From Paenibacillus pasadenensis (GTDB lineage Bacteria; Bacillota; Bacilli; Paenibacillales; Paenibacillaceae), in contig NZ_JAMBOT010000001.1 of the NCBI RefSeq assembly GCF_023715725.1, positions 930,001-994,000 on the forward strand: DNA of 64,000 nucleotides, read 5' to 3'. A program made the translations under genes and the position numbers. Under the pieces are notes generated by a model. The model did no database searches and had not been told where the DNA came from. It worked only from the letters and a program-made list of their open reading frames with translations. Below are positions 22,031 to 31,962 of the stretch, piece by piece (within the stretch, counting starts at the first letter, position 1; the number at the start of each line of letters is the position of its first letter).

Positions 22031-23668
22031 TCACCCCCCTCGATCTGCCGATTTTTCCCTGAACTCAAGCGGCGTCATGCCGTAATAGCTTTTGAACACC
22101 TTGCTGAAATAATGGGTCGTCAAATAACCGGTCGATTGGGCAATCTCGTAAATTTTATCGCTGCTGTCCTGTAGAAGCTTTGCAGCCAGCCCCATTCGTT
22201 TTTTCAATACGTAATCGCCTACGTTCATGCCGGTTTCCGTTTTGTACATCTTGGAAATATAAGCCGGATGCAGCTTCACCTGATCAGCAATCGCCTGCAG
22301 CGACAGATCCCTCGAGATGTCCGCATCTATGAATTGATGGATTTTTTTGATCATGTACTTCCGGGAATCTTTCGTGTTGCGGTCCGCATCTTCCGTCAGT
22401 CTGGAGAAGGCGAAATAAACCTTGTCTTTAAGCTGTTTATAGGCGGGAGCCGTATTGCCGGCATCCATCATGGCGTGATGTCCGCCCCCCATGATCTGTC
22501 CTAGCTGTTTCCCGTTTTTATGAGCGACATAATGGAACGAGCTCATGACGGAGAACCAGACCTCCTGGGCATATTCAGGCGATTCCGCCCACTTCTCCGC
22601 CAGCTCCGCAAATATATCGTCCAGCTTGCGGGCCGCCTTCTCCCAGCTGCCGGTTTCCAGCAAATGAATAAGCAGCGGCGGCTGATAGGGCGTCCGCAAT
22701 CCGCCTTCAATTGACTGCTCCGGCTCATCACGCGCCGTAACAAAAAAATTGGATTCGTCCCCGATCTGCCGCCGCATGGCGGACAGACAGATCCGGTGCA
22801 TGCGTGAGAGCCGTTCGGGGAACGCCTCGAACTGTTCCGCCACCGCAATGGATACGTTTCGTTTCAAATAAACGCTAACGCTTCTATGTAAATTAGCCGC
22901 CAGCTTTTCAATCTGCCTCCAGTCGTCCTCTCCGTCCTCCGCCGTCTTCTTCGCTTTCAGCAGAAAGACCAGATTGTCGTAGGAATCCTTGCAATGCCAG
23001 AGATGAAATGGCTCTCCGAATATTTCTCCGGCGATGTTGGCAACGGCAAATTCCATTAAGGACAGGTCGTAATCGTCGAACTCGTGGAATCCGTCCTCCA
23101 AACGCATAATGAACATTCCGGTACGATCTCCGATGTGAAAAGGAAGCTCCAGCATGTTCATGCGGCCGGCGATTACCCCTTTCGGGTACCGTCTGTCCTG
23201 CAGCAGGTGATTCAGCAGCTCTCCGCTCAGCAGGGAGAAGTGCTCGCGCAGCGTATAAACGGCCCGCTGATAGGAAGCGACTTCCTTCCATTCCTCATGA
23301 AGGTCGGAAACGACGTTTTTCAGCGTCGCGATCAGAGCCTCCGTCTCTACGGGCTTCAACAAATAATGGGAGGATTGCAGCTCGATGGCTTGTTTCGCAT
23401 ATTCAAAATCCGCGTGACCGGAGATGAAAATACATTTAGTTTTGCTAGAGCCTTCCCGAATTCGCCGCAGCAGCTCCAAACCGCTCATGCCGGGCATTCG
23501 AATATCGGTTATGACGATATCGACGGTGCATGATTTGACGATTTCCAGCGCCTCCATGCCCGAGTATGCTTGATAAACCTCACCGATGCCCAGCTCTTCG
23601 AACGGAATCGTGGATACCAGGCTCTCCACCTGATCCGGGTAATCGTCTACGATCAGCACGTGAAACAT
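22031..23668 (-). CDS. YesN-type response regulator with AraC DNA-binding domain
   Basis: 545 residues. The receiver domain (1-120) has the phosphoacceptor Asp55 in VIVITDIRMPG-like context (IVITDIRMPG) and acidic VDDYPDQ. A long middle region of about 300 residues is typical of YesN proteins. The C-terminal AraC domain (about 440-540) has two helix-turn-helix motifs (LQAIADQVKLHPAYISKMYK and IAQSTGYLTTHYFSKVFK). It is partner of the kinase at 23708 and probably activates the adjacent importer and GH74 genes in response to an extracellular sugar. The start follows GGGAGGTCAATCAAC. Confidence 0.9.
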   Translation of the reverse strand: MFHVLIVDDYPDQVESLVSTIPFEELGIGEVYQAYSGMEALEIVKSCTVDIVITDIRMPGMSGLELLRRIREGSSKTKCIFISGHADFEYAKQAIELQSSHYLLKPVETEALIATLKNVVSDLHEEWKEVASYQRAVYTLREHFSLLSGELLNHLLQDRRYPKGVIAGRMNMLELPFHIGDRTGMFIMRLEDGFHEFDDYDLSLMEFAVANIAGEIFGEPFHLWHCKDSYDNLVFLLKAKKTAEDGEDDWRQIEKLAANLHRSVSVYLKRNVSIAVAEQFEAFPERLSRMHRICLSAMRRQIGDESNFFVTARDEPEQSIEGGLRTPYQPPLLIHLLETGSWEKAARKLDDIFAELAEKWAESPEYAQEVWFSVMSSFHYVAHKNGKQLGQIMGGGHHAMMDAGNTAPAYKQLKDKVYFAFSRLTEDADRNTKDSRKYMIKKIHQFIDADISRDLSLQAIADQVKLHPAYISKMYKTETGMNVGDYVLKKRMGLAAKLLQDSSDKIYEIAQSTGYLTTHYFSKVFKSYYGMTPLEFREKSADRGG

Positions 23669-23707
23669 GTTGATTGACCTCCCTAACGGCGCCCCGCGAT
23701 ATGCCGC

Positions 23708-25423
23708 TTACATAATGCGAATCGCAACTCGAAGTCCGCCGAGCGGCGACACCTCCACATGCAGATCGGACCCCGGTCCGAACTGATGCACAAGCCTTTG
23801 CCGAATGTTCCACAGGCCGCAGCCTATTTCGTCATCCATCGGCTTCTGCAGCTTCGCTTTCAGCTGCATGAGTTGTTCGGTGGTTAGACCGGGTCCGTTG
23901 TCCTCTACGACGATTTCCGTAATTCCATCTTTCTTCGATCCCGTAATCCGAATCATGCCCGGGCCTGGTTTCTCTCCGATGCCATGAAGGATGGCATTCT
24001 CCACGATGGGCTGCAGCAGCAATCTGGGAAGCGTGAGCGCCAGCAATTCGTCCGGTATGTCGATCTCATACTTCAGCCGGTGCATTTTCATCGTATGAAT
24101 GTCGAGGTAATTGCGAATGAGTTCGATTTCTTCGCTCATGCTGCCCGTTTGATTTTCCACTCTCGTCGTGTACCGGTAATACTTGCTCAGGCGCTGCGTG
24201 ACGGCAATAATGGCTTCCTTGTTTTCGAGCTGGGCCATGCTTTGAATAAAAGCGAAGCTGTTATATAAAAAATGAGGATTGATCTGCGATTGCAGCTGCT
24301 TCAGCGTCGCTTCCCGAACCCGCAGCTTCTCCGCAAATACGCTTTCGATCAGCAATTGAATCTCTTCTGTCATATGGTTGAATTGATCGAACAGATATTG
24401 AAATTCATTGTTCGTTTTCGCCGAAACTCTTGCGGAGTAATCGCCTTTTTTCAGCTTTTTGACGCTAAGAATCATTTCGCGGATCGGCATCTGCACATTC
24501 CGGTATAACAGAGCGGCGGCCAGCAAGCTGAGCGCAAGCAGCAGTCCGGTGGAGATGTAAAATATGTTCCGGCTGTCCGTTATCGGCTGCAGCAGCTCTC
24601 CAAGCGGAGTAAAATCGACAAGATACCAATCTAGAGCCTTGGACTTTTCATAAGTCAAAATGTAAGGTTTTCCGTTAATTTCCACCTCTCTATAGCCGGA
24701 AGCCTCAAGACGCAGCCCATGCAGCTTCTCCACGGCCTGCTCCAGCAGCTCTGCATCGTACGTTGTGCCGGTAATCGGCTCATAGTCCGGATGATAGAAA
24801 AAAGGAGCACCTCTGCTGCCTTGCTGCAGCTGGTCCAGCATATTGGAAATATTAGAAGCCGGGAAGGCAACCTCTACGATCAAATTTGCTTTGTTTAGAT
24901 CCATCTTTTTCATGTACGGTTCGGTCAAATAGCGGATAAAATGATTGTCTTCGCCGTGGTCGGTAACCATTTTCCGATAGGCCCACGATTCCGTCTGTTC
25001 CGCTTGCAGATGATGAACATCGTAGTTCAACGAGGAATTGGTCGTAATCGTCTGCCCGGTGCCCGGCGCAAATATCGTAAACTCGTTGTCCCAGCCGAAC
25101 GTGTTGCTTTGCAGAGCGGCTTTGGCTGTTATCAATTCCTTCGTAATCAGAACGTCATAGGAAGCGTTCCGTATTGATTTGAACATCAGCTTCGCCGCGT
25201 CCGGGTCGCCGCTCAGGTTGAACGCCGCTTTCCACAGCTGGTCTGCCGTCGAGTTCACCTGGCCGATGAAAAACGAGAGCCGGCTGGCGTTCGACTTTTT
25301 GATTTCCCGTTCGATAACGTCGGTGCCCACTTGATTGGAGTAGCTGTAGAGAAATACGATTGGAACGAGCAGCAAACAGAGAAGAATCAATATTTTATTA
25401 AAAATGCTAAGCTTAAACGGCAT
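23708..25423 (-). CDS. YesM-type sensor histidine kinase
   Basis: 571 residues. Membrane helix about 10-28, extracellular sensor about 30-288, second helix about 290-312, HAMP about 315-368, then a His-kinase domain with SQINPHFLYNSFAF, in which His is the phosphorylated residue, and an ATPase domain with PIVENAILHGI, VVEDNGPGL and GCGLWNIRQRL. This is the LytS/YesM class that pairs with AraC-type response regulators. It lies between the importer permeases and the response regulator, all on one strand with short gaps, so one operon is likely. ATG follows GAGGGGC. Confidence 0.92.
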   Translation of the reverse strand: MPFKLSIFNKILILLCLLLVPIVFLYSYSNQVGTDVIEREIKKSNASRLSFFIGQVNSTADQLWKAAFNLSGDPDAAKLMFKSIRNASYDVLITKELITAKAALQSNTFGWDNEFTIFAPGTGQTITTNSSLNYDVHHLQAEQTESWAYRKMVTDHGEDNHFIRYLTEPYMKKMDLNKANLIVEVAFPASNISNMLDQLQQGSRGAPFFYHPDYEPITGTTYDAELLEQAVEKLHGLRLEASGYREVEINGKPYILTYEKSKALDWYLVDFTPLGELLQPITDSRNIFYISTGLLLALSLLAAALLYRNVQMPIREMILSVKKLKKGDYSARVSAKTNNEFQYLFDQFNHMTEEIQLLIESVFAEKLRVREATLKQLQSQINPHFLYNSFAFIQSMAQLENKEAIIAVTQRLSKYYRYTTRVENQTGSMSEEIELIRNYLDIHTMKMHRLKYEIDIPDELLALTLPRLLLQPIVENAILHGIGEKPGPGMIRITGSKKDGITEIVVEDNGPGLTTEQLMQLKAKLQKPMDDEIGCGLWNIRQRLVHQFGPGSDLHVEVSPLGGLRVAIRIM

Positions 25424-25462
25424 GGCTGCAGCCCCTCGTTTTATCCGTCTTGTTCCTCCATG

Positions 25463-26341
25463 CTAGCCTTTGACGGAACCAAGGACAATGCCTTTTACGA
25501 AGTACTTCTGAAGGAACGGATATACGGCCAAAATGGGGAGCGCGCCGATAAAAATTTGCGAGGCTTTGACGGTGCGGCTGGAAATATTCGCAATGTCTTC
25601 CGCCTGAATGCCGGCTTCCTGAAAGTTTTCCTTGCCGATAATCGACTGCAGAAACGTGGCGAGCGGATAGTCCTTCGGATTGGTTAAATAAATCATGCCG
25701 TCAAACCAGGAATTCCAGTGCGCCACCATTTCAAACAGGCTGATCGTCGCAATGCCCGCCATCGATACCGGCAAGTAGACCCGGAACAAGGTGGTGAAAT
25801 GGCCCGCCCCGTCGATTAAAGCCGCTTCCTCCAGCTCGATTGGAACGGTGCGAAAAAAATTCAGCATCAGAATGAGCAAATACGCGCTCGCCGCTCCCGG
25901 GATAACAAGAGCCCAGATCGTATTGAGCAGTCCGGTTTCCTTCACGATCAGATACGAAGGAATCATGCCTCCGCTAAACAGCATCGGAACGACGAAATAC
26001 CAGGCATAGGCGCTGCGCCCGCCGAATTTGCGGTCCGGTTTGGACAATGAATAAGCAGCCAGCAGCAATACCGCAATCGAAATTCCCGTCCCCAAAACGG
26101 TTCGCATGACGCCGATAGACAGGGCGCGGAGAAAATGGCTGTTTGCCAGCGTCTGCTCGTAGGCGTCCAACGTAAAGCCGATCGGCCAAAAATTAACGAT
26201 ATTGGCAGTAGCCGCCGCTCTGGAGCTAAGAGAAACGGCAAACACATGCACCACCGGAAAAATGCACAGAAGGCCCAGAATGCCGAGCGCGATATAGTTG
26301 CAAATCGCAAACAGCTTATAAGAAGGGGAGCGGTACCGCAT
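25463..26341 (-). CDS. Carbohydrate ABC transporter permease (LplC/YtcP type)
   Basis: 292 residues, six helices. The EAA loop reads LEEAALIDGAGHFTTLFRVY and the C-terminus FLQKYFVKGIVLGSVKG is the family hallmark. It pairs with the permease at 26356 and the lipoprotein at 27348. It starts 14 bases after the preceding gene with AAGGAGGTCTGTCGAC. The system likely imports oligosaccharides produced by the GH74 enzyme; that assignment is contextual. Confidence 0.9.
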   Translation of the reverse strand: MRYRSPSYKLFAICNYIALGILGLLCIFPVVHVFAVSLSSRAAATANIVNFWPIGFTLDAYEQTLANSHFLRALSIGVMRTVLGTGISIAVLLLAAYSLSKPDRKFGGRSAYAWYFVVPMLFSGGMIPSYLIVKETGLLNTIWALVIPGAASAYLLILMLNFFRTVPIELEEAALIDGAGHFTTLFRVYLPVSMAGIATISLFEMVAHWNSWFDGMIYLTNPKDYPLATFLQSIIGKENFQEAGIQAEDIANISSRTVKASQIFIGALPILAVYPFLQKYFVKGIVLGSVKG

Positions 26342-26355
26342 GTCGACAGACCTCC

Positions 26356-27279
26356 TTAGAAGATTCGATAGTCGGCCACCTTGTATAAAATCCGGTAGCA
26401 GGTAATGATCAACACAAAACCGATGGCGGATTTGAATAAACCGACAGCCGTGCCAAAGCTGAACTGTCCGCCCTCTAGTCCGATCCGATAAACAAATGTA
26501 TCGATAATATCGCCTGTTTCGTATACGAGCGGGTTGTACAGGTTGAAGATTTGATCAAAGCCCGCATTCATAATCCGGCCCAAAGCCAGAGTGGCAACAA
26601 CAACGACGATAGGCATAATGGCCGGAATCGTAATATAAATGGTCTGTCTCCACCGATTGGCTCCATCCATTTCCGCCGCCTCATACAAATTCGGATTGAC
26701 GGCAGCGAGAGCGGACAAAAACACGATTGCGGCAAACCCGAATTCCTTCCACACGTCGGTGAGAACCACCGTCGCCCTGAACCAGTCGTTGCTCCCCAAA
26801 AAAAAGATCGGCTCCGCTCCGAACAGTCCAAGCAAACGATTCACAATGCCTCCTTGAACGGCTAGCACATCCACAAAAATTCCGCCCAAGATGACCCAAG
26901 ATAGAAAATGCGGCATGTAAACCAGCGTTTGAATCGTTTTTTTGAATGCCGTCTTGGCTACCTCGTTAAGCAGCAGCGCGAATAAAACAGGAACGAGAAC
27001 GCCTAGAATTTGCTTAAAAAAAGCGATGATCAGCGTATTCTGGATCACCTGTTTGCTGTCGGGAAACGTAAACAGGTATTTGAAATGCTCCAGCCCGATC
27101 CAGGGCGAATCCAATATGCCCACCCACGGCTTGTAATCCTTGAAGGCGATCACCGCGCCGAGCATGGGAATATATTGATAGATCAACGTAATCAGGAATG
27201 CGGGAAGCAATAAAAGGTGGAGCGGCCATGTTCTCTTGCAGTAGGAAGCGAATTTGCTTGTCTCTCTCATTCTCCTCAC
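26356..27279 (-). CDS. Carbohydrate ABC transporter permease (LplB type)
   Basis: 307 residues, six helices, EAA loop NLYEAAEMDGANRWRQTIYI and terminal YKVADYRIF as in LplB-like permeases. It is the first permease after the binding protein gene. Two starts compete: GTG 27279 with AGGAGAAGA four bases upstream, and ATG 27270 with GAGGAGA close by. I keep the upstream one with moderate certainty. Confidence 0.88.
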   Translation of the reverse strand: MRRMRETSKFASYCKRTWPLHLLLLPAFLITLIYQYIPMLGAVIAFKDYKPWVGILDSPWIGLEHFKYLFTFPDSKQVIQNTLIIAFFKQILGVLVPVLFALLLNEVAKTAFKKTIQTLVYMPHFLSWVILGGIFVDVLAVQGGIVNRLLGLFGAEPIFFLGSNDWFRATVVLTDVWKEFGFAAIVFLSALAAVNPNLYEAAEMDGANRWRQTIYITIPAIMPIVVVVATLALGRIMNAGFDQIFNLYNPLVYETGDIIDTFVYRIGLEGGQFSFGTAVGLFKSAIGFVLIITCYRILYKVADYRIF

Positions 27280-27347
27280 TCTTCTCCTGTTAGTAGGAGG
27301 GCGTTGGGAAGACGGCTTACCGCTTCTTTAGCCCCCCTGGTCTCTCG

Positions 27348-29120
27348 CTATTTCTTCTTCGTGCTTTCGTACCACGCGTTTGCGTCAGAGATGACCTGAT
27401 CTCCGCCGCTTGCTCTCCACTCCTTCACAAATTCATCGAAGTAGTCTACAGGCTTTTCCCCATAAATGATTTTCAGATACGCTTCCGATTCCAGCTTGTT
27501 CAGCAGCGCCCCCTTCGACTGCATCGTTTCGCTCGGCGCTCCCTGGAAGGAGTTGAATTTGTCGGCGCTTGACTGGGTCTGGCGCACATTGCCCGCTTCC
27601 AGCTGGGACTTGGTCAGGCTTTTCACTCTTTCTTCCGCCGAGTTGGCGGCAAGCGCATTCGGGTCGTCAGCGAATTTTTTATAACCCGGGTCGCCCAAAT
27701 AAGGGACCGTCGGCGCGAAGGCGCCGTGCAGAGCATACAGCGCGTATTTCATATCCATCGTTTTGCCGCTGGCAAGCGGCCATTTGTCTTGCGGCACTCC
27801 GCTCTCCTTGAAGCCGTTTTTGATGGTTTTACCGTTGTGATTCACGTAGTCGTAGCCTTCAAAGAATCCGGCTTCAAACGTTGGATCGTAATACGGATCC
27901 GTGTTGCCGAATTGGCGGGCGTACATTTTGTTGAGATAGGCGAACCAGGCGTCAATATGTTTAAAATCCTTGCTGAAAACAAGAGATCCGCCTGTCAGAT
28001 TCACGACGCGGCCGATTTTGCCCTCCGGACCTGCCGGAATCGGATAAGCCTTCCATACCGCATCCGGATTCGACTTCGCCGTATCCTCAAGCGGCCATTG
28101 GCCCATCCAGTTCGGTCCGAACAGGACGCCGGCATTGCCCTGCACCGCCGGCTCTACAGCCTTCATAGCGTCCTTGACCCCGGCTTCGGGATCGATGTAG
28201 CCGCTATTTTTCCATCTCGCCATCGTTTCCAGGAACGGCTTCGCGGAAGGATCAACAGCGCCGTAAACCAGCTTTCCGTTTGCATCCGGATTCCAGAATT
28301 GCGTAATCGACCGGAATTCGGGAGCCATATAGTCGCTAAACGCTCCAAAAATCGGGTCGGCGCTGGCCATCCAGGTGTACATGCCGTCTTTAAGCGATAC
28401 GGCGAGTCCGAACGTATCCGGTTTGCCGTTGCCGTCGGGGTCCTGATTCGTGAACGCTTCAAGCAGCTTTTCAAACTCCACGATCGTTGTTGGCGCCGTC
28501 AGATTGAGCCGTTTCAGCCAATCCTCGCGAATCCACATCACTCCGCCCTCGTCGGCCGACAGAAAACGCGGAATGCCGTAGATGATTCCGTCGCGGGTTA
28601 CCGACTCGAAAGCCTGCGGATACTGGGCGAACAGCTGCTTCAAATTAGGCGAAGCATATTGCTCAATGGCGTCGTTCAAGGGCAGCAGCTTGCCGGCGTC
28701 GATCAGATCGGCCGCAAACGATCCCGTAAAAACATCGGGAAGCTTTTCGTCGCTCGCCAGTAGCAGCCGAAGCTTCGTATCAAAGTCCGTCTGTTTGCCG
28801 ACGATGAAATCGAATTTGACCTGGATTCCCATGTTATCTTTCATCCACCGGGTAAATACGTTGTCCTCAATCGTTTCACCTGTTTTAAACGCATTGTCCA
28901 GCTGTTCTTGCACCAGCGCCGTCGTGATCGTCACCGGCGGATCGAATTTTATTTTTGCCTGCTGCGCATGATCGACCGCTTTGACCGCTTCTGTTGTTGG
29001 TTTAGGCGTTTCATTCGAAGCGTCTGTATTTTCTTTATCAGACGAACATGCAGCCATACATGCGGTGAAGGCCAGAATGAACGCCGTGGAGCCTAGCAGA
29101 CGCCTTTTTTTCGGTTTCAC
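27348..29120 (-). CDS. Extracellular solute-binding lipoprotein (LplA type)
   Basis: 590 residues from a GTG at 29120, which follows AAGGGGGATTACAA; a longer frame to 29198 lacks a ribosome site. A basic N-region, hydrophobic core and the sequence CMAACSSD mark a lipoprotein. The rest is the large LplA-like sugar-binding fold. First gene of the operon running to 17008 and probably the recognition unit for a plant-polysaccharide oligosaccharide, given the GH74 gene and the two-component system in the same run. Confidence 0.88.
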   Translation of the reverse strand: MKPKKRRLLGSTAFILAFTACMAACSSDKENTDASNETPKPTTEAVKAVDHAQQAKIKFDPPVTITTALVQEQLDNAFKTGETIEDNVFTRWMKDNMGIQVKFDFIVGKQTDFDTKLRLLLASDEKLPDVFTGSFAADLIDAGKLLPLNDAIEQYASPNLKQLFAQYPQAFESVTRDGIIYGIPRFLSADEGGVMWIREDWLKRLNLTAPTTIVEFEKLLEAFTNQDPDGNGKPDTFGLAVSLKDGMYTWMASADPIFGAFSDYMAPEFRSITQFWNPDANGKLVYGAVDPSAKPFLETMARWKNSGYIDPEAGVKDAMKAVEPAVQGNAGVLFGPNWMGQWPLEDTAKSNPDAVWKAYPIPAGPEGKIGRVVNLTGGSLVFSKDFKHIDAWFAYLNKMYARQFGNTDPYYDPTFEAGFFEGYDYVNHNGKTIKNGFKESGVPQDKWPLASGKTMDMKYALYALHGAFAPTVPYLGDPGYKKFADDPNALAANSAEERVKSLTKSQLEAGNVRQTQSSADKFNSFQGAPSETMQSKGALLNKLESEAYLKIIYGEKPVDYFDEFVKEWRASGGDQVISDANAWYESTKKK

Positions 29121-29166
29121 TTGTAATCCCCCTTGAATGGTTAATAGGATTTCTGACGTTATTCTA

Positions 29167-29178
29167 CATCCGCGGATG
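29167..29178. promoter_or_regulatory. Palindrome in the importer promoter region
   Basis: CATCCGCGGATG is a perfect 12-bp palindrome ending just before TAGAAT, a plausible minus-strand -10 hexamer. It could be an operator for the importer operon or arise by chance. Confidence 0.3.
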
Positions 29179-29285
29179 AGAGATTGAACACACAACACTT
29201 TTAAGGTTTACATCAAAATACGAGTCTGCTTGTGCTTTTCGGAAGCTGGAGAGCTGATTCGGAATGAAAACCCGTTGTGGAAATG

Positions 29286-29313
29286 AAAAAAAGCCGCAGC
29301 ATATGCGGCTTTT
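29286..29313 (-). terminator. Terminator after the LacI-type gene
   Basis: On the minus strand AAAAGCCGCA pairs with TGCGGCTTTT around a five-base loop (29299-29303), ending in a run of seven T. It separates the regulator gene from the importer operon. Confidence 0.85.
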
Positions 29314-29341
29314 CCTAAAACGGGTTACACTTATGCCGATT

Positions 29342-30355
29342 TCAACAATGCGCCGGACCGCATGAATTCCGCTCCAAGAGAGAGACGGAGATGAGGATGT
29401 GTTTGCCCTCCTCCTCCGGGTCCGCGATCAGTTCAATCAACCGCTGGAAGGCAAGCCGCCCGAGCGATCTCATATCCTGCTTCAAGACGGTAAGAGGCGG
29501 ACGCTGCAGGGAAGCGGACGGGAAGTCGTCATAAACGAGCAAGGAGACGTCGTCCGGGACGCGGAAACCCTTCTGCTGCAAGGCTTGCAGCAAGGACAGA
29601 CCGAGATATGGCGCAATGGCAAAATACGCGGTGTAACCTTGCGTCACCATGCGGGAAAACACTGCGGTCTGCTCCTCCGGTATGTAAAACACGCGGTCGC
29701 CCATCTCCTGCAGAAGCTTGCGGTCAGCGGAAAAGAACCCGTGAATGCGCTCCTCCATCCATTCGGAAGCCGACTCCGGCGCCACGACGGCAAGCTCCGA
29801 ATGACCAAGACCGCGTAAATAATCGGCGGCAGCCCGCCCCGCGCCAAAGTGATCGGACGACACCTCGTTTACCTTTAGCGCTGGCGCACCCGCTACTTTG
29901 CGTTTGCCGATAAACACGATGGGAAAGCGCATGGCGAGCAGCTTCTCAAACCCGTAAAGCGGGGAGCTCATGCTGATGACGATCAAGCCGTCGACCCCCG
30001 AGCGGATCACTTGGTCGGTCCAATCCGTATGCTCTCCGTTTGTATGCCGCGAGAAACCGAGCATCACGACGTTGTAGCCGAGCTGCAGCGCTTCGTGGCC
30101 GATGCCCATCAGCGTATCGCTGAAAAAATCCTCCAGAGGATTGCCCAGCCCGCCGTAGAAGAGAACGCCGAGCGACTGGCTTCGTGCACGGCTCAGCCCC
30201 CGTGCCATCCTGTTCGGAATGTAGCCGAGCTGCTCGGCGATACCAGCTATTTTGTCGCGCGTTTCGGCGGAAACACGCGAATCCCCGGCGAGGGCGAGCG
30301 ATACGGTGGATTTTGATACCTGCGCGAGTTTGGCAATATCTTTTAACGTTGGCAC
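29342..30355 (-). CDS. LacI/GalR-family transcriptional repressor
   Basis: 337 residues from GTG 30355. The start was chosen because MPTLKDIAKLAQVSKSTVS is the classic LacI N-terminus and AGGTGA lies five bases upstream; a frame extending to 30466 overlaps the divergent promoter. The helix-turn-helix (about 4-25) and hinge (PNRMARGLSRARSQSLG) are followed by the periplasmic-binding-protein-like sensor domain. It is divergent from an FAD oxidoreductase gene and most likely represses it through the site at 30471. The effector is unknown. Confidence 0.9.
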   Translation of the reverse strand: MPTLKDIAKLAQVSKSTVSLALAGDSRVSAETRDKIAGIAEQLGYIPNRMARGLSRARSQSLGVLFYGGLGNPLEDFFSDTLMGIGHEALQLGYNVVMLGFSRHTNGEHTDWTDQVIRSGVDGLIVISMSSPLYGFEKLLAMRFPIVFIGKRKVAGAPALKVNEVSSDHFGAGRAAADYLRGLGHSELAVVAPESASEWMEERIHGFFSADRKLLQEMGDRVFYIPEEQTAVFSRMVTQGYTAYFAIAPYLGLSLLQALQQKGFRVPDDVSLLVYDDFPSASLQRPPLTVLKQDMRSLGRLAFQRLIELIADPEEEGKHILISVSLLERNSCGPAHC

Positions 30356-30437
30356 TGCGGTCACCTGTCTTCCGGTCATTATGTTACATCCATTGTATTC
30401 AATATGAAAGTCGTAAAGCAATGCCCGCAAACAGTCG

Positions 30438-30484
30438 TTGACTTCTGCGAAACGTTGCATTAGCATTTTATCGAACCGGTTTAA
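30438..30484 (+). promoter_or_regulatory. Promoter with LacI-type operator
   Basis: -35 TTGACT (30438-30443), 17-base spacer, -10 TAGCAT (30461-30466), then TCGAACCGGTTTAA (30471-30484), whose AACCGGTT core with central CG is the form of LacI-family operators. It overlaps the expected start of transcription of the oxidoreductase gene. Confidence 0.55.
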
Positions 30485-30524
30485 ATTATGTTTAAAATAT
30501 CATTTCGAAGGGACGAGATGGTTT

Positions 30525-31934
30525 ATGACGACTGAATCACCGCAATCCGAATTCCTCATTCCCGCTCAATCGCTGCCTCTATCGTATACCCCCGACGTCG
30601 TCGTCGCAGGAGGCGGAGCTTCCGGCATCGCGGCCGCGATTGCCGCTGCCCGGAACGGCGCGCGGACGCTTCTGATCGAACAACGCGGCTACCTGGGAGG
30701 TATGGCCACGGCGGCACTCGTTCCCTCTTTCTGCCCCTTTACGGACGGAGAGAAACCGGTCATTCGCGGCATCGGACTCGATTTGATGGAGAAGATGAAG
30801 CAGGCTTCCGGCGAGGCGTTCCTTAGCGCCTACAAGGAGCAGCTCGATTGGGTGCCAATTGACGTGGAAGCGCTGAAGCGGGTATATGACGAAGAGGTTC
30901 TATTGAGCGGTGCGGAGCTGCTGTTCCACACGTTTGTGGATCAGGTGCTGACCGAAGGCGACCGGATCGCCGGCATCGTCGTCAGCAGTAAAAGCGGTCG
31001 GTCGGTCGTACAGGCTAAAGCGTATATCGACGCAACGGGTGATGCGGACTTGGCCGCGCTGGCCGGCGTGCCGTTCCAGATTGGCGGAGACGCCGGGGAG
31101 CTGCAGCCTGGCACGATGTGTTATCTCGTCTGCAATGCCGATAGGGCCCAATTTCTGCGTTTCCTGGAGGAGACCGGTCAGAACGCCGGGCTGGAAAAAA
31201 CGCTTGCGGAAGCGCAGCGAAACGGCGAACTGCCGGAGGGCCGCAAGCGGATTTCGGGCATATCGTGGATATCCGATTCCGTGGCCGGGTTTAATTTTGG
31301 CCATATTTTCGGCATTGACGGCTCAAAGGCGGAGGACCTTACCCGCGCGGCTGTGGAAGGGCGCAAGCTGATCGAACGGCAGTTAACATTCCTGAGAAAG
31401 TATGTACGAGGCTTCGAGCAGGCGCATCTCGTTCATTCCGGGGATCAAGTCGGCATTCGCGAGACGCGGCGCATCCAAGGCGACTATACGCTCGTGATTG
31501 AGGATTTCCTGTCGATGCGTTCCTTCGAGGACGACATTGCCCGCAATGCTTATTATATCGATCTCCATTTGGCCAACGCCTCCAGCACGATGGCAATCAA
31601 ATATTTGCCCCAGGGCAAGTCGCACGGCGTCCCCTTCCGCTGCATGCTGCCGCAGGGCAAGTCGAACTTAATCGTCGCCGGCCGCTCCGTTTCCTCCGAC
31701 CGGCCGGTCCAAGGTTCGCTGCGCGTCATGCCCAACTGCTTCGCCATGGGGCAAGCGGCGGGCACAGCGGCGGCAATGGCAGCCAAGGCGGACGCCGGCT
31801 TTCGCGGAATAAGCGTGCCCGGACTGCAGCGCAGGCTGATGGAGCAAGGGGCATGGCTAGGCGAGCGCCCCGGGCAGGCCGGTATGGAGCTTCCCATCAC
31901 TGAAGGTGCCGTCGAATATGACGAAGAAGCCTGA
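30525..31934 (+). CDS. FAD-dependent oxidoreductase
   Basis: 469 residues from ATG 30525; GAAGGGACGAGAT lies upstream. The N-terminal VVVAGGGASGIAAAIAAARNG is a Rossmann FAD-binding motif, followed by RGYLGGMATAALVPSF as in the FAD_oxidored family, and the C-terminal GRSVSSDRPVQGSLRVMPNCFAMGQAAGTAAAMA is the second FAD-contact region. Enzymes of this group often occur in carbohydrate-use loci, but the substrate is not known here. It overlaps or nearly abuts the SGNH hydrolase gene, so the two are cotranscribed. Confidence 0.82.
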   Translation: MTTESPQSEFLIPAQSLPLSYTPDVVVAGGGASGIAAAIAAARNGARTLLIEQRGYLGGMATAALVPSFCPFTDGEKPVIRGIGLDLMEKMKQASGEAFLSAYKEQLDWVPIDVEALKRVYDEEVLLSGAELLFHTFVDQVLTEGDRIAGIVVSSKSGRSVVQAKAYIDATGDADLAALAGVPFQIGGDAGELQPGTMCYLVCNADRAQFLRFLEETGQNAGLEKTLAEAQRNGELPEGRKRISGISWISDSVAGFNFGHIFGIDGSKAEDLTRAAVEGRKLIERQLTFLRKYVRGFEQAHLVHSGDQVGIRETRRIQGDYTLVIEDFLSMRSFEDDIARNAYYIDLHLANASSTMAIKYLPQGKSHGVPFRCMLPQGKSNLIVAGRSVSSDRPVQGSLRVMPNCFAMGQAAGTAAAMAAKADAGFRGISVPGLQRRLMEQGAWLGERPGQAGMELPITEGAVEYDEEA

Positions 31935-31962
31935 GAACTTGGGAGAGAGGAATGAAGACGGT

